Positions 11,907-21,742 of a stretch of DNA of 64,000 nucleotides are shown piece after piece (position 1 is the stretch's first letter; every line of letters starts with the position of its first letter). The DNA is from Pandoraea anhela (GTDB lineage: Bacteria > Pseudomonadota > Gammaproteobacteria > Burkholderiales > Burkholderiaceae). The notes below the pieces were generated by a model. The model worked only from the letters and a program-made list of their open reading frames with translations, did not search any database and had not been told where the DNA came from. The position numbers and the translations under genes were made by a program. The stretch covers positions 1 through 64,000 of the forward strand of contig NZ_CABPSB010000012.1 of assembly GCF_902459655.1 (NCBI RefSeq), in the 5' to 3' direction.

Positions 11907-13184
11907 TTACATCGCCGAGGTGTCATGGGTCGACCTCGCTGCGCGGGCACGAAGACCGCCCAGCCAGTGCAACGCCAGTGCGAGCCCGCCGAGCACCAGT
12001 CCCATCACGACCACCCCTGTCCAACCGAACCGCGCCATCAACCCGCCGCTCGCGCTCGCGCCGAGCGCACCGCCGAAAAACGTTGCGGTCATATAGAGGC
12101 TGTTGATTCGGCCCTGTGCTTTCGGGTCGACCGCGAAGGCGCGCGTCTGATTCGCGACGAGACCGGCCTGCACGCCGATATCGAGCACGATCACCCCCAG
12201 CACGAGCAGCGCGAGAGACGCATTTGCACCGCCCAACAGCAGATAGGAGAGCGTAACGATGGCGATGCTCGCACCGATGATGCCACGGGGGCCGAGCGAG
12301 TCGGTGGCGCGTCCGCCGAGCGAGGCCGCAAACGCGCCCGCCGCGCCGATGATGCCGAAGCCTCCCGCCCAGGCGCTGCCGAGATGCCACGGCCCGTCGG
12401 CGAGCAAGGCGGCCAGATTGACCCAGAAGGCGTTGAAGCAGGCCCAGAGCAGCGCCTGAATCATCATCGATTCGCGAAGCGGACGATGATCGCGCGCGAG
12501 CGGCCACAGCGATGCCAGCAGGCGTGCGTACGAGAGGTCCGTACTCGGGCGGCCTTTGGGCAGCAGCACGGCGGCGGCGATCCACGCCGGGATCATGAAG
12601 GCCGCTTCCATGCCGTAGACGGCGCGCCAGCCGAAGGTCTCCCCGACGATACCGGCGATCGTGCGTCCCAGCAAAATGCCGACCATGATGCCGCTCACCA
12701 CGGTGCCCACGGACCGGCCCCGTTGCTCGGGCCGGGACAGCACGGCAGCGAAGGGCACCAGTTGCTGCGGCACGCAGCACACCACGCCCAGACCGAACGA
12801 GGCGGCGATCAATGCCCAGATGTCCGGCGCGAACGTCGCGCCCAGCGCGAAGCAAAAGGCGAGCGCGATCTGCACGAGTACGAGCTTGCGGCGATCGTAC
12901 CTGTCCCCCAGCGGCAGCAGGAGGGCGAGCCCCAGCGAAAAGCCGAGCAATGCGGCGGCGGCGACGAGATCGACCAGCCCCAGATCGACGTGCATGCCGG
13001 TTGCGATCAGGGGCAGGATCGGCTGCGTGCAGTAAATGTTGGTGACGACCGCTCCCGCAATGATCGCCATCATGAGGATCTTGCTGCGTGAGGCGATCTC
13101 CGGCGCACATACCGATGCGCGATGAGATGGCGCGAGGGCGGCTTTCGTGTCGGTGGGGTCGTTCGGGGTTTTGGGGGAGGGCAC
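11907..13184 (-). CDS. MFS transporter (drug/metabolite efflux type)
   Basis: This 425-residue polytopic membrane protein shows MFS features: twelve or so hydrophobic stretches, a loop 2-3 motif GDRYDRRKLV, and GRTIAGIVGETFGWR in the fifth segment. The sequence style (NIYCTQPILPLIA near the start) resembles the arabinose-efflux/YnfM-like exporters. The start is a GTG at 13184 with a good AGGAG on the minus strand. The divergent LysR gene across a 156-bp spacer probably regulates it. The substrate cannot be read from the sequence. Confidence 0.88.
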   Translation of the reverse strand: MPSPKTPNDPTDTKAALAPSHRASVCAPEIASRSKILMMAIIAGAVVTNIYCTQPILPLIATGMHVDLGLVDLVAAAALLGFSLGLALLLPLGDRYDRRKLVLVQIALAFCFALGATFAPDIWALIAASFGLGVVCCVPQQLVPFAAVLSRPEQRGRSVGTVVSGIMVGILLGRTIAGIVGETFGWRAVYGMEAAFMIPAWIAAAVLLPKGRPSTDLSYARLLASLWPLARDHRPLRESMMIQALLWACFNAFWVNLAALLADGPWHLGSAWAGGFGIIGAAGAFAASLGGRATDSLGPRGIIGASIAIVTLSYLLLGGANASLALLVLGVIVLDIGVQAGLVANQTRAFAVDPKAQGRINSLYMTATFFGGALGASASGGLMARFGWTGVVVMGLVLGGLALALHWLGGLRARAARSTHDTSAM

Positions 13185-13340
13185 TGTGCACTCCTGTCAT
13201 GGATGGATATCGCCGGCGGTGGGGCGTCGCGTATCGTGCGACGGCCGGTGACCGCGGCTGGTGATGCACGTTACGCGCTTGCACCGGAGTAGAGAATCCA
13301 TCAAGATCAGGAATCATCTTTCCGGAATTTGGTAGAGTCC

Positions 13341-14243
13341 ATGAATCGACTCGAATCGATGTCCATCCTGATCGCCGTGGTCGACGCGGGGAGTTTGTCG
13401 GCAGCGGCGCGCCGTCTGGGAATGCCGCTGGCGACCGTCAGTCGTAAAGTCGCGGAGCTCGAAGCCCACCTGAAGACACGGCTGTTGCATCGGACCACGC
13501 GGCAGTTGTCGCTCACCGAGGCGGGGAGCGCCTATGTCGCGGCATGCCGCCGGATCCTCGAAGCGATCGGCGAGGCCGAGCGCACTGCGACGGGCGAGTA
13601 TGTCGTGCCGAAAGGGGAGTTGGTGCTCACCGCGCCCGTCGTGTTCGGGCGTTTGCATGTGTTGCCCGTGGTCGCGGAATTCCTCGCGCAGTACCCGGAG
13701 ATCGATGTCCGTCTGATGCTGACCGATCGCGTGGTCCATCTGATGGACGAACAGACGGACGTGGCGCTACGCATTGGCGACTTGCCGGACAGTACGTTGG
13801 TGGCAAGGCGCATCGGTGCGGTGCGCCGGGTGATCTGTGCGAGTCCGGGCTATCTGGCAGCGCATGGCACACCAGTGCAACCGCGCGATCTGGCCGGGCA
13901 TGCGTGTATTACGTTCGAAGTGCTGGCGTCGCGCCGCGCGTGGGAGTTCGGCGCCGGCAGGTCCGAGCAGTCGGTGCCGATTCGCTCGCGGCTGGCCGTG
14001 AACACCGCGGAAGCGGCGATCTCGGCGGCGGTGCTGGGTGTCGGCTTCGTGCGCGTGTTGTCGTATCAGGTCGCGCAGGCGTTGCGCGACGATTCCCTGC
14101 GCGTGGTGCTGGAAGATTTCGAGGCCGTGCCGCTGCCCGTCAATCTCGTGCATAAGGGGCAGAACCCGTTGCCCCTGAAGTTGCGTGTCTTTCTCGACTT
14201 CGCGGCGCCGCGACTGCGGGCGAGCATCGCCGGACTCGGTTAG
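13341..14243 (+). CDS. LysR-family transcriptional regulator
   Basis: The 300-residue protein has an N-terminal winged helix-turn-helix (FVDAG-type start, SLSAAARRLGMPLATVSRKVAELE) and a C-terminal LysR substrate-binding domain. It resembles the DsdC/CrgA-like group common in Burkholderiales. I chose ATG 13341 (MNRLESMSILIAVVDAGS), the standard start for this group, rather than an in-frame TTG 12 bp upstream. It is divergent from the MFS transporter and likely controls it. Confidence 0.88.
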   Translation: MNRLESMSILIAVVDAGSLSAAARRLGMPLATVSRKVAELEAHLKTRLLHRTTRQLSLTEAGSAYVAACRRILEAIGEAERTATGEYVVPKGELVLTAPVVFGRLHVLPVVAEFLAQYPEIDVRLMLTDRVVHLMDEQTDVALRIGDLPDSTLVARRIGAVRRVICASPGYLAAHGTPVQPRDLAGHACITFEVLASRRAWEFGAGRSEQSVPIRSRLAVNTAEAAISAAVLGVGFVRVLSYQVAQALRDDSLRVVLEDFEAVPLPVNLVHKGQNPLPLKLRVFLDFAAPRLRASIAGLG

Positions 14244-14298
14244 CGCGTCCGAATCGAGCGGGCTCGAGCGGGCGCCCACGGTCCGGCGTGTGCGTGCA

Positions 14299-15462
14299 TC
14301 AGCGCTTGTGCGTGTATCGCAGGCGAGCCATCTGTTCGGCGCTGTCGGCCAGCAGGCCGGCTGCGTCGGCGATGGCCTTCTCCAGCGTGGTCGGGCCGAA
14401 CGTCAGCGAGAAGCATCCCGAGAACACGCGCGAGAGATGCTCCAGCGCGCTGCGGTCGATGGCGCCCGACAGCAGCGACGCCGTCGCTCCCGCCTTGATG
14501 GCGACTTGTGCGGCGATCATCGGCGTCTTGCCCGACAACGTTTGTCCGTCGCTGCGCCCTTCGCCGGTGATGAGCCAGTCGGCGCCTTCGACCGCTTGCG
14601 GCAGGCCGACGCGCTCCGCAACCACTTCCGCGCCGGAGCGGAATTGTGCGCCCAGCAAATGCAGCGCGAAGCCCAGACCGCCGGCGGCGCCGGCGCCGGC
14701 GCGGCTGGCGGCTTCGCTCGCGTTGAACGCGCGATGCGCGTGACCGGCGAAGTGCGCGATGGCGCGATCGAGCGGTTCGACCTGCGCTTCGCTCACACCC
14801 TTTTGCGGCCCGAAGATCGCCGTCGCGCCTTGCTTGCCGTTCAGCGGATTGTTCACGTCGGACATCGCCACCAGCTCGCAATCCTTCAGGCGGGCGTCGA
14901 GTCCATTCAGATCGATGGACGCCACACGATGCAGCGCGGCCGGCACCGGCGGTACTTCTTCACCGGCTTCGTCGAGCAGGCGCGCACCGAGGCCGACGAG
15001 CAGCCCGGCGCCGCCGTCGTTCGTGCTGCTGCCGCCCAACCCGATGAGCACTCGACGCGCCCCGGTGTCGAGCAAGGCGCGCAGCAGCTCGCCGAGGCCG
15101 AGCGTCGAGCGCTCGGCCACCGGCGTTTGCATGCCGACCGGGTCGGTGATGCTCACGACATTGGCGCTCTCGAGCACGCCGGTGCCGTCGGGCATCACGC
15201 CGTACTCCGCCGTCACCGAGGCCTTGCCTGCGCCGCGCACCGACAGCGGAACGCGACGTCCGCCGGCAGAGAGCAGGGCGTCGAGCGTGCCTTCGCCGCC
15301 GTCGGCCATCGGACGCAACCGCAGATCGGCCTGCGGCAGCACGCGGGCGATGCCGGACGCGATGGCTTGCGCCACTTCAGGCGCGCTTAGCGAACCTTTG
15401 AACGAATCCGGAGCGATAACAATGATCGGGGCGATGATCGGGGCTTGCGCATTGCTGGACAT
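14299..15462 (-). CDS. Glycerate kinase (GlxK/GarK family)
   Basis: The 387-residue protein phosphorylates glycerate, normally to 2-phosphoglycerate in this family. Signatures are APDSFKGSLSAPEVAQAI near the N terminus, RPMADGGEGTLDALL, LIGLGGSSTNDGGAGLL and ITGEGRSDGQTLSGKTP. I chose ATG 15462 (MSSNAQAPII), since upstream sequence is non-coding in style. The N terminus contains IIAPIIVIAP, produced by a 12-bp tandem duplication at about 15422-15445. No hydroxypyruvate reductase or tartronate semialdehyde gene is beside it, so the pathway link is not evident locally. Confidence 0.9.
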   Translation of the reverse strand: MSSNAQAPIIAPIIVIAPDSFKGSLSAPEVAQAIASGIARVLPQADLRLRPMADGGEGTLDALLSAGGRRVPLSVRGAGKASVTAEYGVMPDGTGVLESANVVSITDPVGMQTPVAERSTLGLGELLRALLDTGARRVLIGLGGSSTNDGGAGLLVGLGARLLDEAGEEVPPVPAALHRVASIDLNGLDARLKDCELVAMSDVNNPLNGKQGATAIFGPQKGVSEAQVEPLDRAIAHFAGHAHRAFNASEAASRAGAGAAGGLGFALHLLGAQFRSGAEVVAERVGLPQAVEGADWLITGEGRSDGQTLSGKTPMIAAQVAIKAGATASLLSGAIDRSALEHLSRVFSGCFSLTFGPTTLEKAIADAAGLLADSAEQMARLRYTHKR

Positions 15463-16014
15463 GGAAATCGGGACAGTCGCAAAAAGTGCTTCAGGTTGGC
15501 AGGATTCACGTGCGCCGCAGATGAACACCCGGCCCGCTTGTCGTGATCGCTTATGGCGTACCGGCAGGACGGTGGGCCCTTGGTCCGGTGGGCGGGGTCG
15601 CACGCTGGCTCGCAGTGGGGTCGGACGCGAGGCGGTGCGACGCAGTGTGACAGAAACCAGCAATATACGCGATTCGGGCCAGCGCGCATTGCGTGAATTG
15701 CCATGCTATGAATAACGCGAGTAAGATGAGCGCCAACCGGCAGTGCGTCGCCCGATAGGCCGCCAGATTCACGGATTCGTCCGTGAAACGGGCGCGGGCA
15801 TGCGCGCACGACGCGCCGGTGAACCTCAACGGACACAACGACGCGCGTGTCGGCCCGGCATGGATGCATCAAGACATCCCAAGGCCGTCGCATATTCCGC
15901 GTCTCGACCCGATACCCGCATGACGTCACGACATCGCCGTGCCTGCTCCGGCAGACGGCGGCGGCAAGCTGGCGCGACGCATGCGATAACGATTTGCAAG
16001 TGTGGAGCGGGGCC
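15463..16014. other. Intergenic region between glycerate kinase and lipoprotein genes
   Basis: This 552-bp spacer lies between divergent genes and must contain both promoters. Reading frames within it have implausible compositions. I see no terminator, riboswitch or clear operator. Confidence 0.4.
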
Positions 16015-16512
16015 ATGAACCGGGGCATCAACACGAATTTCGACACGGCGCGCGGGGCGCGGCGCGGTGTCGCGCGGGCCGCTGCGCTCGCGCTGGCGGC
16101 GCTGCTGGCCGGATGCGCCCAGACGGCGCCGGTGGCCGCCACGCCTGACGATCCGCCCGTAGGCAGTGTCGCCGATGTGGCGCCGGAAAACGTAAAAGTC
16201 GAGACGTTGCCCGCCTATCGCGACACGATCAGCGACGCCCGTGCCAACGGCGCGGTCTGGCAAGGGTCGTCGAAGAAGGGGTTCGCCCGCGTGAGCGCCT
16301 GCACCGCGCGGCTCTGGAAAAAGCAACTGCCCTATGCGCGGTTGCAGCGGGTCAAGGCGGGCACGGGGCAGACACTCGAACTGTCCTCGACGGACGACGG
16401 CATCCTCGCTGTTCTCGATCTCGCGCCGGGCAAGCCGGGCAGCGAAGGCTCCCTCTACCTCGGCTCGACCGGCCCGCAATCGCTGGCCGACGCCGTGCGT
16501 CAATGTCTCTGA
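16015..16512 (+). CDS. Small hypothetical lipoprotein
   Basis: The 165-residue protein begins MNRGINTNFDTARG and has a hydrophobic signal segment ending in a lipobox LLAGC, so it should be lipid-anchored. The mature part contains no recognised domain. It has one further cysteine pair (VSACTARLW and the penultimate C of VRQCL) that could form a disulfide. GGAG upstream supports the ATG at 16015 over a longer frame starting at 15847. Function is unknown. Confidence 0.7.
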   Translation: MNRGINTNFDTARGARRGVARAAALALAALLAGCAQTAPVAATPDDPPVGSVADVAPENVKVETLPAYRDTISDARANGAVWQGSSKKGFARVSACTARLWKKQLPYARLQRVKAGTGQTLELSSTDDGILAVLDLAPGKPGSEGSLYLGSTGPQSLADAVRQCL

Positions 16513-16649
16513 GCCCCAGGGGATCGACATCGACCGACGGCCCGGTTGTCATGCTGGGGTCACGGTAGCGTCATACAACGGCGGGGTATCATGACGGCGA
16601 ACGCGCGGCCGGTCGGGCTGCGCGATGGCTTTTACCTGTGTGCGTGCCG

Positions 16650-17519
16650 ATGTCCTCTATCGAATCTGTCGAATCCGCCGACCCTGTCGATTCCGTCAAT
16701 TCTGTCAGTTCCGTCGACAGCCCGGACGGCACCGGGGCGACCGGTGACGCGGCTCAGGCGTCTCTGAACCCGCGTCAGCAGTCGCTGTTCGACGCCGTTC
16801 GCCGCGACGGCTTCCTGACCGTCGACGAACTCGCCGCACGCTTCGAGGTCACGCCGCAAACCATCCGTCGCGACATCAACTTCCTCGCGGAACGCAAATG
16901 GGTGCGGCGTTATCACGGTGGCGTGGGCCTGCCGGGCGGCGCGGAGAACGACGCTTACGACGCTCGCCAGACGCAACTGGCCGAAGAAAAGCGCCGCATC
17001 GCCGTGCGCCTGGCCGAACAAATCCCCGATCACGCCTCGCTCTTCATCAACCTCGGCACCACGACGGAAGCGGTGGCGCGAGCGTTGTCGCGGCATCGTG
17101 GCTTGCGGGTGATCACCAACAATCTGCATGTGGCCGCGATGATGAGCAGCTACCCCGACGCCGAGGTCATCATCGCCGGCGGCGTGGTGCGCGCGCGCGA
17201 TCAGGGCGTGACCGGCGAGGCCACGCTCGATTTCATCCGTCAGTTCAAGGTCGACTTCGGCATCGTCGGCATTTCCGCCATCGACGCCGACGGCACGTTG
17301 CGTGACTTCGACTACCGCGAAGTGCGGGTGGCCGAGGCGATCATCGCGCAGTCCCGCACGGTGTTTCTCGCCGCCGATCACAGCAAGTTCGGACGCCCGG
17401 CGCTCGTGCGCCTCGGGCATTTGTCCCAGGTGGATGCGCTGTTCACCGACCGGCCGGTCCCGGCCGGTATGGCCGGCGTGATCGCCGAAGCGGGCACACG
17501 GGTCCACGTGGCGGACTGA
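16650..17519 (+). CDS. glpR: GlpR, DeoR-family repressor of glycerol-3-phosphate genes
   Basis: GlpR represses glycerol-3-phosphate catabolism and is released by glycerol-3-phosphate. The DeoR helix-turn-helix is clear (LAARFEVTPQTIRRDINFL), followed by the sugar-phosphate sensor domain (LGTTTEAVARAL, GISAIDADGTLRDFD, DHSKFGRPA). The chosen ATG (289 residues) leaves an unusual N-terminal extension of about 35 residues made of VES/VDS/VNS/VSS repeats; the conserved region begins at LNPRQQSLFDAVRRDGF. The extension comes from degenerate short repeats and may be dispensable. The gene precedes glpD and glpK in the same direction, with a GlpR operator in the glpR-glpD gap. Confidence 0.92.
   Translation: MSSIESVESADPVDSVNSVSSVDSPDGTGATGDAAQASLNPRQQSLFDAVRRDGFLTVDELAARFEVTPQTIRRDINFLAERKWVRRYHGGVGLPGGAENDAYDARQTQLAEEKRRIAVRLAEQIPDHASLFINLGTTTEAVARALSRHRGLRVITNNLHVAAMMSSYPDAEVIIAGGVVRARDQGVTGEATLDFIRQFKVDFGIVGISAIDADGTLRDFDYREVRVAEAIIAQSRTVFLAADHSKFGRPALVRLGHLSQVDALFTDRPVPAGMAGVIAEAGTRVHVAD
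16656..16724 (+). repeat. Degenerate 9-12 bp repeats in the glpR 5' coding region
   Basis: Variants of (A/T)(T/C)C(T/C)GTCGA(A/T/C) recur about six times and encode VESADPVDSVNSVSSVDS. Confidence 0.55.
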
Positions 17520-17618
17520 CGGGCCCGGCAAATGCCGATGTGGGAATTCGCACATTGCACTATGGAAATGCGCGAATTCGAAACTCATGTCGCGTGATCT
17601 GTTAGAATTCGAATGTTG

Positions 17619-17636
17619 ATGTTCGAAAACGAACAT
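17619..17636. promoter_or_regulatory. GlpR operator upstream of glpD
   Basis: ATGTTCG-AAAA-CGAACAT is a perfect dyad. It matches the E. coli glp operator consensus WATGTTCGWTAWCGAACATW except for one central base. It lies between glpR and glpD, about 90 bp before the glpD start, beside further GAATTCGAA half-sites (17574-17613). Confidence 0.8.
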
Positions 17637-17724
17637 TTCTGATCGTTTCGAATCTCGCTTGGAACCTGGAAGCGAGTCTTTTCGAGCTTTCCCTGATTTG
17701 CCCCCCGATATTGGGAGTGACGAC

Positions 17725-19308
17725 GTGCAGACACCCGCTCAATCGCCATCCGCCGACGGACTGGTCGCTTCGGCCCCGCAGGCCCCCTCGGCCCCCTCGG
17801 CCCCCTCGGCCCCTTATGACCTGCTCGTCGTCGGGGGCGGCATCAACGGCACCGGCATCGCGCGCGACGCCGCCGGCCGTGGCCTGCGTGTGCTGCTCGT
17901 CGAACAGGACGATCTGGCGTCGCACACGTCCTCGGCCAGCACCAAGTTGATTCACGGCGGTTTGCGCTATCTCGAATATTACGAATTCGGACTGGTGCGC
18001 AAAGCGTTGCAGGAGCGCGAAGTGTTGCTGCGCGCGGCGCCCCACATCATGTGGCCGCTGCGTTTCGTCATGCCGCATATGCCGAATCTGCGTCCTGCGT
18101 GGCTGATTCGCGCGGGCCTGTTCCTCTACGATCACCTCGCGCGCCGCGAGATCCTGCCGGGGTCGCGCGGCATCGATCTGCGCCGGCATCCGGCGGGCGC
18201 GCCGCTGCGTCGCGATCTCACGCGTGGTTTCGTCTATTCGGACGGCTGGGTGCAGGACGCACGCCTCGTCGTGCTCAATGCACAGGACGCCGCAGAGCGC
18301 GGCGCGACGGTGCTGACCCGCACGCGGCTGGTCGGCGCCGAGCGCGGCGAACACTCGTGGACGGCGCAGCTCGAAACGACGGCCGGCGAGCGTCAGACGG
18401 TGCGTGCCCGCGTCATCGTCAATGCGGCGGGGCCATGGGTCGGGCATTTGCTGGGCGACGTGCTGCGCCAGAACGCCACGCATCGCATACGCAACGTGAA
18501 GGGCAGTCACATCGTCACGCGCAAGCTGTTCGATCACGATCACGCCTACATCTTCCAGAACACCGACAAGCGCATCATTTTCGCGATTCCGTACGAACGC
18601 GACTTCACGCTCATCGGTACGACCGATATCGAGTACCTCGGCGACCCGGCGACGGTCGCGATCAACGACGACGAAATCGACTATCTCTGCAAGTCGGCCA
18701 GTGAGTACTTCACCAAGCCGATCACGCCGGCGGACGTCGTATGGACATACGCGGGCGTGCGTCCGCTGATGGAGGAAGACGTCTCCAACCCGTCGGCCGT
18801 CACGCGCGACTACAAGCTCGAACTCGACGCGCCCGGCACGCGCGCGCCGCTGTTGTCGGTGTTCGGCGGCAAGATCACGACGTATCGCCGCCTTGCGGAA
18901 GAGGCGATGTCGTATCTTCACGGCGCACTGGGTTTCACGCACGGCGACTGGACGGCGGGCGCGCCGCTGCCGGGCGGCGACATGGCCGAGCCCGATGCCG
19001 GGGCTTTCGAGACGTCGCTGCGTGCGCAGATGCCGTGGCTGCCGTCCTCGCTCGCCCAGCGTTATGCGCACACTTACGGCACGCGCACCCATGTGCTCGT
19101 CGGCGATGCGAGCTCGCTCGACGGCCTCGGTCAGCGCATTTGCGGCGACCTCTACGAAGCCGAGCTGCGCTATCTGGTGCAGCACGAATGGGCACGCACT
19201 GCACAGGACGTGCTGTGGCGGCGCACCAAGCTCGGTCTGCACGTTGGCAAGGAAGGCGAGGCCAGCGTGGCGCAATGGTTCGCGCGTCATCTGGCCATGG
19301 CGGCCTGA
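17725..19308 (+). CDS. glpD: Glycerol-3-phosphate dehydrogenase, aerobic, FAD-dependent
   Basis: GlpD oxidises sn-glycerol 3-phosphate to dihydroxyacetone phosphate at the inner membrane and passes electrons to quinone. The FAD-binding motif VVGGGINGTGIARDAAGRG follows a short N-terminal tail. STKLIHGGLRYLEYYEF and the later GGKITTYRRLAEE are typical of the family. GGGAG at 17713-17717 is ideally placed for the GTG at 17725 (527 residues), so I prefer it over a TTG at 17659. The tail before the FAD fold contains an in-frame SAPSAPSAP repeat from a 9-bp tandem duplication. Confidence 0.94.
   Translation: MQTPAQSPSADGLVASAPQAPSAPSAPSAPYDLLVVGGGINGTGIARDAAGRGLRVLLVEQDDLASHTSSASTKLIHGGLRYLEYYEFGLVRKALQEREVLLRAAPHIMWPLRFVMPHMPNLRPAWLIRAGLFLYDHLARREILPGSRGIDLRRHPAGAPLRRDLTRGFVYSDGWVQDARLVVLNAQDAAERGATVLTRTRLVGAERGEHSWTAQLETTAGERQTVRARVIVNAAGPWVGHLLGDVLRQNATHRIRNVKGSHIVTRKLFDHDHAYIFQNTDKRIIFAIPYERDFTLIGTTDIEYLGDPATVAINDDEIDYLCKSASEYFTKPITPADVVWTYAGVRPLMEEDVSNPSAVTRDYKLELDAPGTRAPLLSVFGGKITTYRRLAEEAMSYLHGALGFTHGDWTAGAPLPGGDMAEPDAGAFETSLRAQMPWLPSSLAQRYAHTYGTRTHVLVGDASSLDGLGQRICGDLYEAELRYLVQHEWARTAQDVLWRRTKLGLHVGKEGEASVAQWFARHLAMAA
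17781..17807 (+). repeat. 9-bp tandem repeat in glpD
   Basis: Three exact copies of GGCCCCCTC encode the APSAPSAPS stretch before the FAD domain. Confidence 0.75.
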
Positions 19309-19400
19309 GTACGCCCGTCCCGGTGGCTACCTGAGCCACAGCAAGCCAAAGCGGCCGCAGATGTCAGCGCGGCCGCCATCGCATCAAGGAGACCAAGACA

Positions 19401-20903
19401 ATGTCAGGAGGCGCGTACATCCTCGCGTTCGATCAGGGGACGACCAGCTCGCGAGCGCTGCTGTTCGATCGCGACGGTCATGTGGTGGCGACCGCACAGA
19501 AAGAGTTTCGTCAGATCTACCCGCATCCGGGCTGGGTCGAGCACGACCCGCGTGAAATCTGGGCAACGCAGGCGGGCGTGGCCGCCGAAGCGCTGACGCA
19601 CGCTGGGCTGGGCGGCAGCGACATTGCGGCCATCGGCATTACCAATCAGCGTGAGACGACCGTTGTCTGGGATCGCCGCACGGGCGAACCCGTCTACAAC
19701 GCCATCGTCTGGCAAGACCGCCGCATGGCCGACTTTTGCGAGCAGCTTCGCGCGCAAGGCAACGAAGCGCTGGTCGCGAGCCGCACCGGCCTTCGCATCG
19801 ACTCCTACTTTTCCGGCAGCAAGATCCGCTGGATTCTCGATCACGTGGATGGCGCGCGCGAGGCGGCGGAGGCGGGGCATCTCGCGTTCGGTACGGTCGA
19901 TAGCTGGCTGGTGTGGCATCTCACCGGCGGCAAGCTCCACGTGACGGACGTGTCGAACGCGTCGCGCACCATGCTCTTCAACATCCACGCGCTCGAATGG
20001 GACGACGAACTGCTTGCGCTGCTCGATGTGCCGCGTAGCATGCTGCCCGAGGTGCGTTCGTCGAGCGAGGTTTACGGTCACACGGCAACGCCGTTGTTCT
20101 CGGCGCAGGTGCCGATTGCCGGTATCGCAGGCGATCAGCAGGCGGCGTTGTTCGGGCAGATGTGCCTCTCGCCGGGAATGGTGAAGAACACCTACGGCAC
20201 CGGCTGTTTCATGGTGATGAACACCGGCGACAAGCCGCAGGCGTCGAGCCATAACTTGCTCACGACGGTCGCATGGAAGATCGGCGATCGCGTCGATTAC
20301 GCGCTCGAAGGCAGCATCTTCATCGGTGGCGCGGTCGTGCAGTGGCTGCGCGACGGACTCGGCATCATTCGCCATTCGCGCGATGTCGAAGCGCTTGCCA
20401 CGAGCGTGCCCGATGCCGATGGCGTCGTGCTCGTGCCGGCCTTCGCCGGGCTCGGCGCACCGCACTGGCAGCCGCACGCGCGCGGCACGTTGTTTGGCGC
20501 CACACGCGGCACCACGGCGGCGCACGTCGCTCGCGCGGCGCTCGACAGCATCGCCTTCCAGACGCTCGACGTTCTGCGGGCCATGGAAGCCGATGCCGGA
20601 TTGCATGTGTCGGAATTGCGTGTGGACGGCGGCGCTGCGGCCAACGATCTGCTGATGCAATGGCAAGCCGATTTGCTCGGGGCGGATGTGGTGCGTCCGA
20701 AAGTGATCGAGACGACGGCAGCCGGGGCGGCTTATCTCGCGGGACTTGCCGTGGGCTACTGGCCCGACATCGATACATTGCAACGTCAATGGCAGTTGCA
20801 GCACCGCTTCTCTCGCAAGCTCTCCGAACCGGAGGTCGACCGCGCGGTCGGCGCATGGCAGCGTGCGGTACGCGCGGCCAAGGCGTGGGCGGAAGACAGC
20901 TGA
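19401..20903 (+). CDS. glpK: Glycerol kinase GlpK
   Basis: GlpK phosphorylates glycerol to glycerol 3-phosphate, feeding GlpD. The 500-residue length is normal. FGGY-family features are [39 protein letters not shown] and [18 protein letters not shown] precedes the ATG at 19401. It follows glpD by 92 bp with no terminator between them, so the two are probably co-transcribed under GlpR. No glpF facilitator gene is present in the cluster. Confidence 0.95.
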   Translation: MSGGAYILAFDQGTTSSRALLFDRDGHVVATAQKEFRQIYPHPGWVEHDPREIWATQAGVAAEALTHAGLGGSDIAAIGITNQRETTVVWDRRTGEPVYNAIVWQDRRMADFCEQLRAQGNEALVASRTGLRIDSYFSGSKIRWILDHVDGAREAAEAGHLAFGTVDSWLVWHLTGGKLHVTDVSNASRTMLFNIHALEWDDELLALLDVPRSMLPEVRSSSEVYGHTATPLFSAQVPIAGIAGDQQAALFGQMCLSPGMVKNTYGTGCFMVMNTGDKPQASSHNLLTTVAWKIGDRVDYALEGSIFIGGAVVQWLRDGLGIIRHSRDVEALATSVPDADGVVLVPAFAGLGAPHWQPHARGTLFGATRGTTAAHVARAALDSIAFQTLDVLRAMEADAGLHVSELRVDGGAAANDLLMQWQADLLGADVVRPKVIETTAAGAAYLAGLAVGYWPDIDTLQRQWQLQHRFSRKLSEPEVDRAVGAWQRAVRAAKAWAEDS

Positions 20904-21742
20904 GCGGCTGTCGGCCGGGGGGCGGGGGGCGGGCCACCGCCTCCCGGGCACTGACGTGTCCCGGCATCCTCCCCGGTGAGGGCCGATTTCAGCGCAATGC
21001 CCGCCCGGGGGCGACATGGCGGCGATCGCCGGCGCCATCGTGCCGACGATGCCGCCAGCTTGCACACCGCTCGCGCGGATGACGACGGGCCGATTTGGCC
21101 GGACTCGCCGGTGCGAGCGATCTGACGCAGGGACTTAGGGCGCAAGGCCCGGTGCGGCGCATTCGCATGATCCTCTCCCTGAAGCGATACCTTCCTCCGA
21201 CCGGCATGCGCTGCGTCTTTCGTATCCGACGCAGCGATCGATGGCGGTCGCTGGTGCAGTCCGTCCGCGCCCGGGGCGCTCCCGGCGAGGCATGGGCATC
21301 GGGCGTGCCGGGGCCATGTGGCGTGCATGGCTTAATTCCCGAGGCGGTCGGCCTGGCGAGGAGACTTCCCCGGGGGCGGACGGCTTGCCACCGGGTCGAT
21401 GCGAGAAGCATGCCAAGGTGCGCAACTCCTTGAATCGACTCGAAAGTTCGAGGGGGGAGGCGACGAGTTTTTCGCTGTGCAGCGAAAAACGTTTCAGGAA
21501 TGAACGACAGACACGAACGTGCGCGGTCAACGTTTCACGTCCGTGAGCGACGCTTCAGGGAAGGGGGCGGCGCATCGTCGACAAGCGAATGCGCCACGTT
21601 ATTGCGCGAGTGTGACGGCAAATTAGGCAATGCACTTGACAGCCAATGCCGGCGGGCGATTCCGCTGCCGGCAAGGCACTTATGCAAAGGGTTATCAACA
21701 GTTGCTGTGGATATCCTTGCCGTCACTTTCCGGGAGGTTCGC
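20904..21742. other. Unusually long gap between convergent genes
   Basis: This 839-bp region lies between the 3' ends of glpK and the FAH-family gene, where no promoter is needed. Reading frames on both strands give arginine/proline-rich low-quality products with no family resemblance. I found no tRNA or recognisable riboswitch. The only structured element seen is the palindrome at 21468-21489. A small RNA or a decayed gene is possible but not shown. Confidence 0.4.
21468..21489. repeat. 22-bp palindrome in the glpK downstream gap
   Basis: TTTTTCGCTG and its exact complement CAGCGAAAAA are separated by 2 bp. The arms are A+T-rich at the ends and no separate T-run follows, so it looks more like a protein-binding dyad than a terminator. 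Confidence 0.6.

Noticed and set aside
20940-21200. A glycine-riboswitch-like stretch on the minus strand (GGGAGAGG...)
   Set aside because: The conserved core around GCCGAAGG and the downstream CTCAGGCAAAAGGAC element are absent.
21095-21433. A 112-codon plus-strand frame in the glpK downstream gap
   Set aside because: Arginine-rich composition, no ribosome site and competing frames on the other strand make it unlikely to be a gene.
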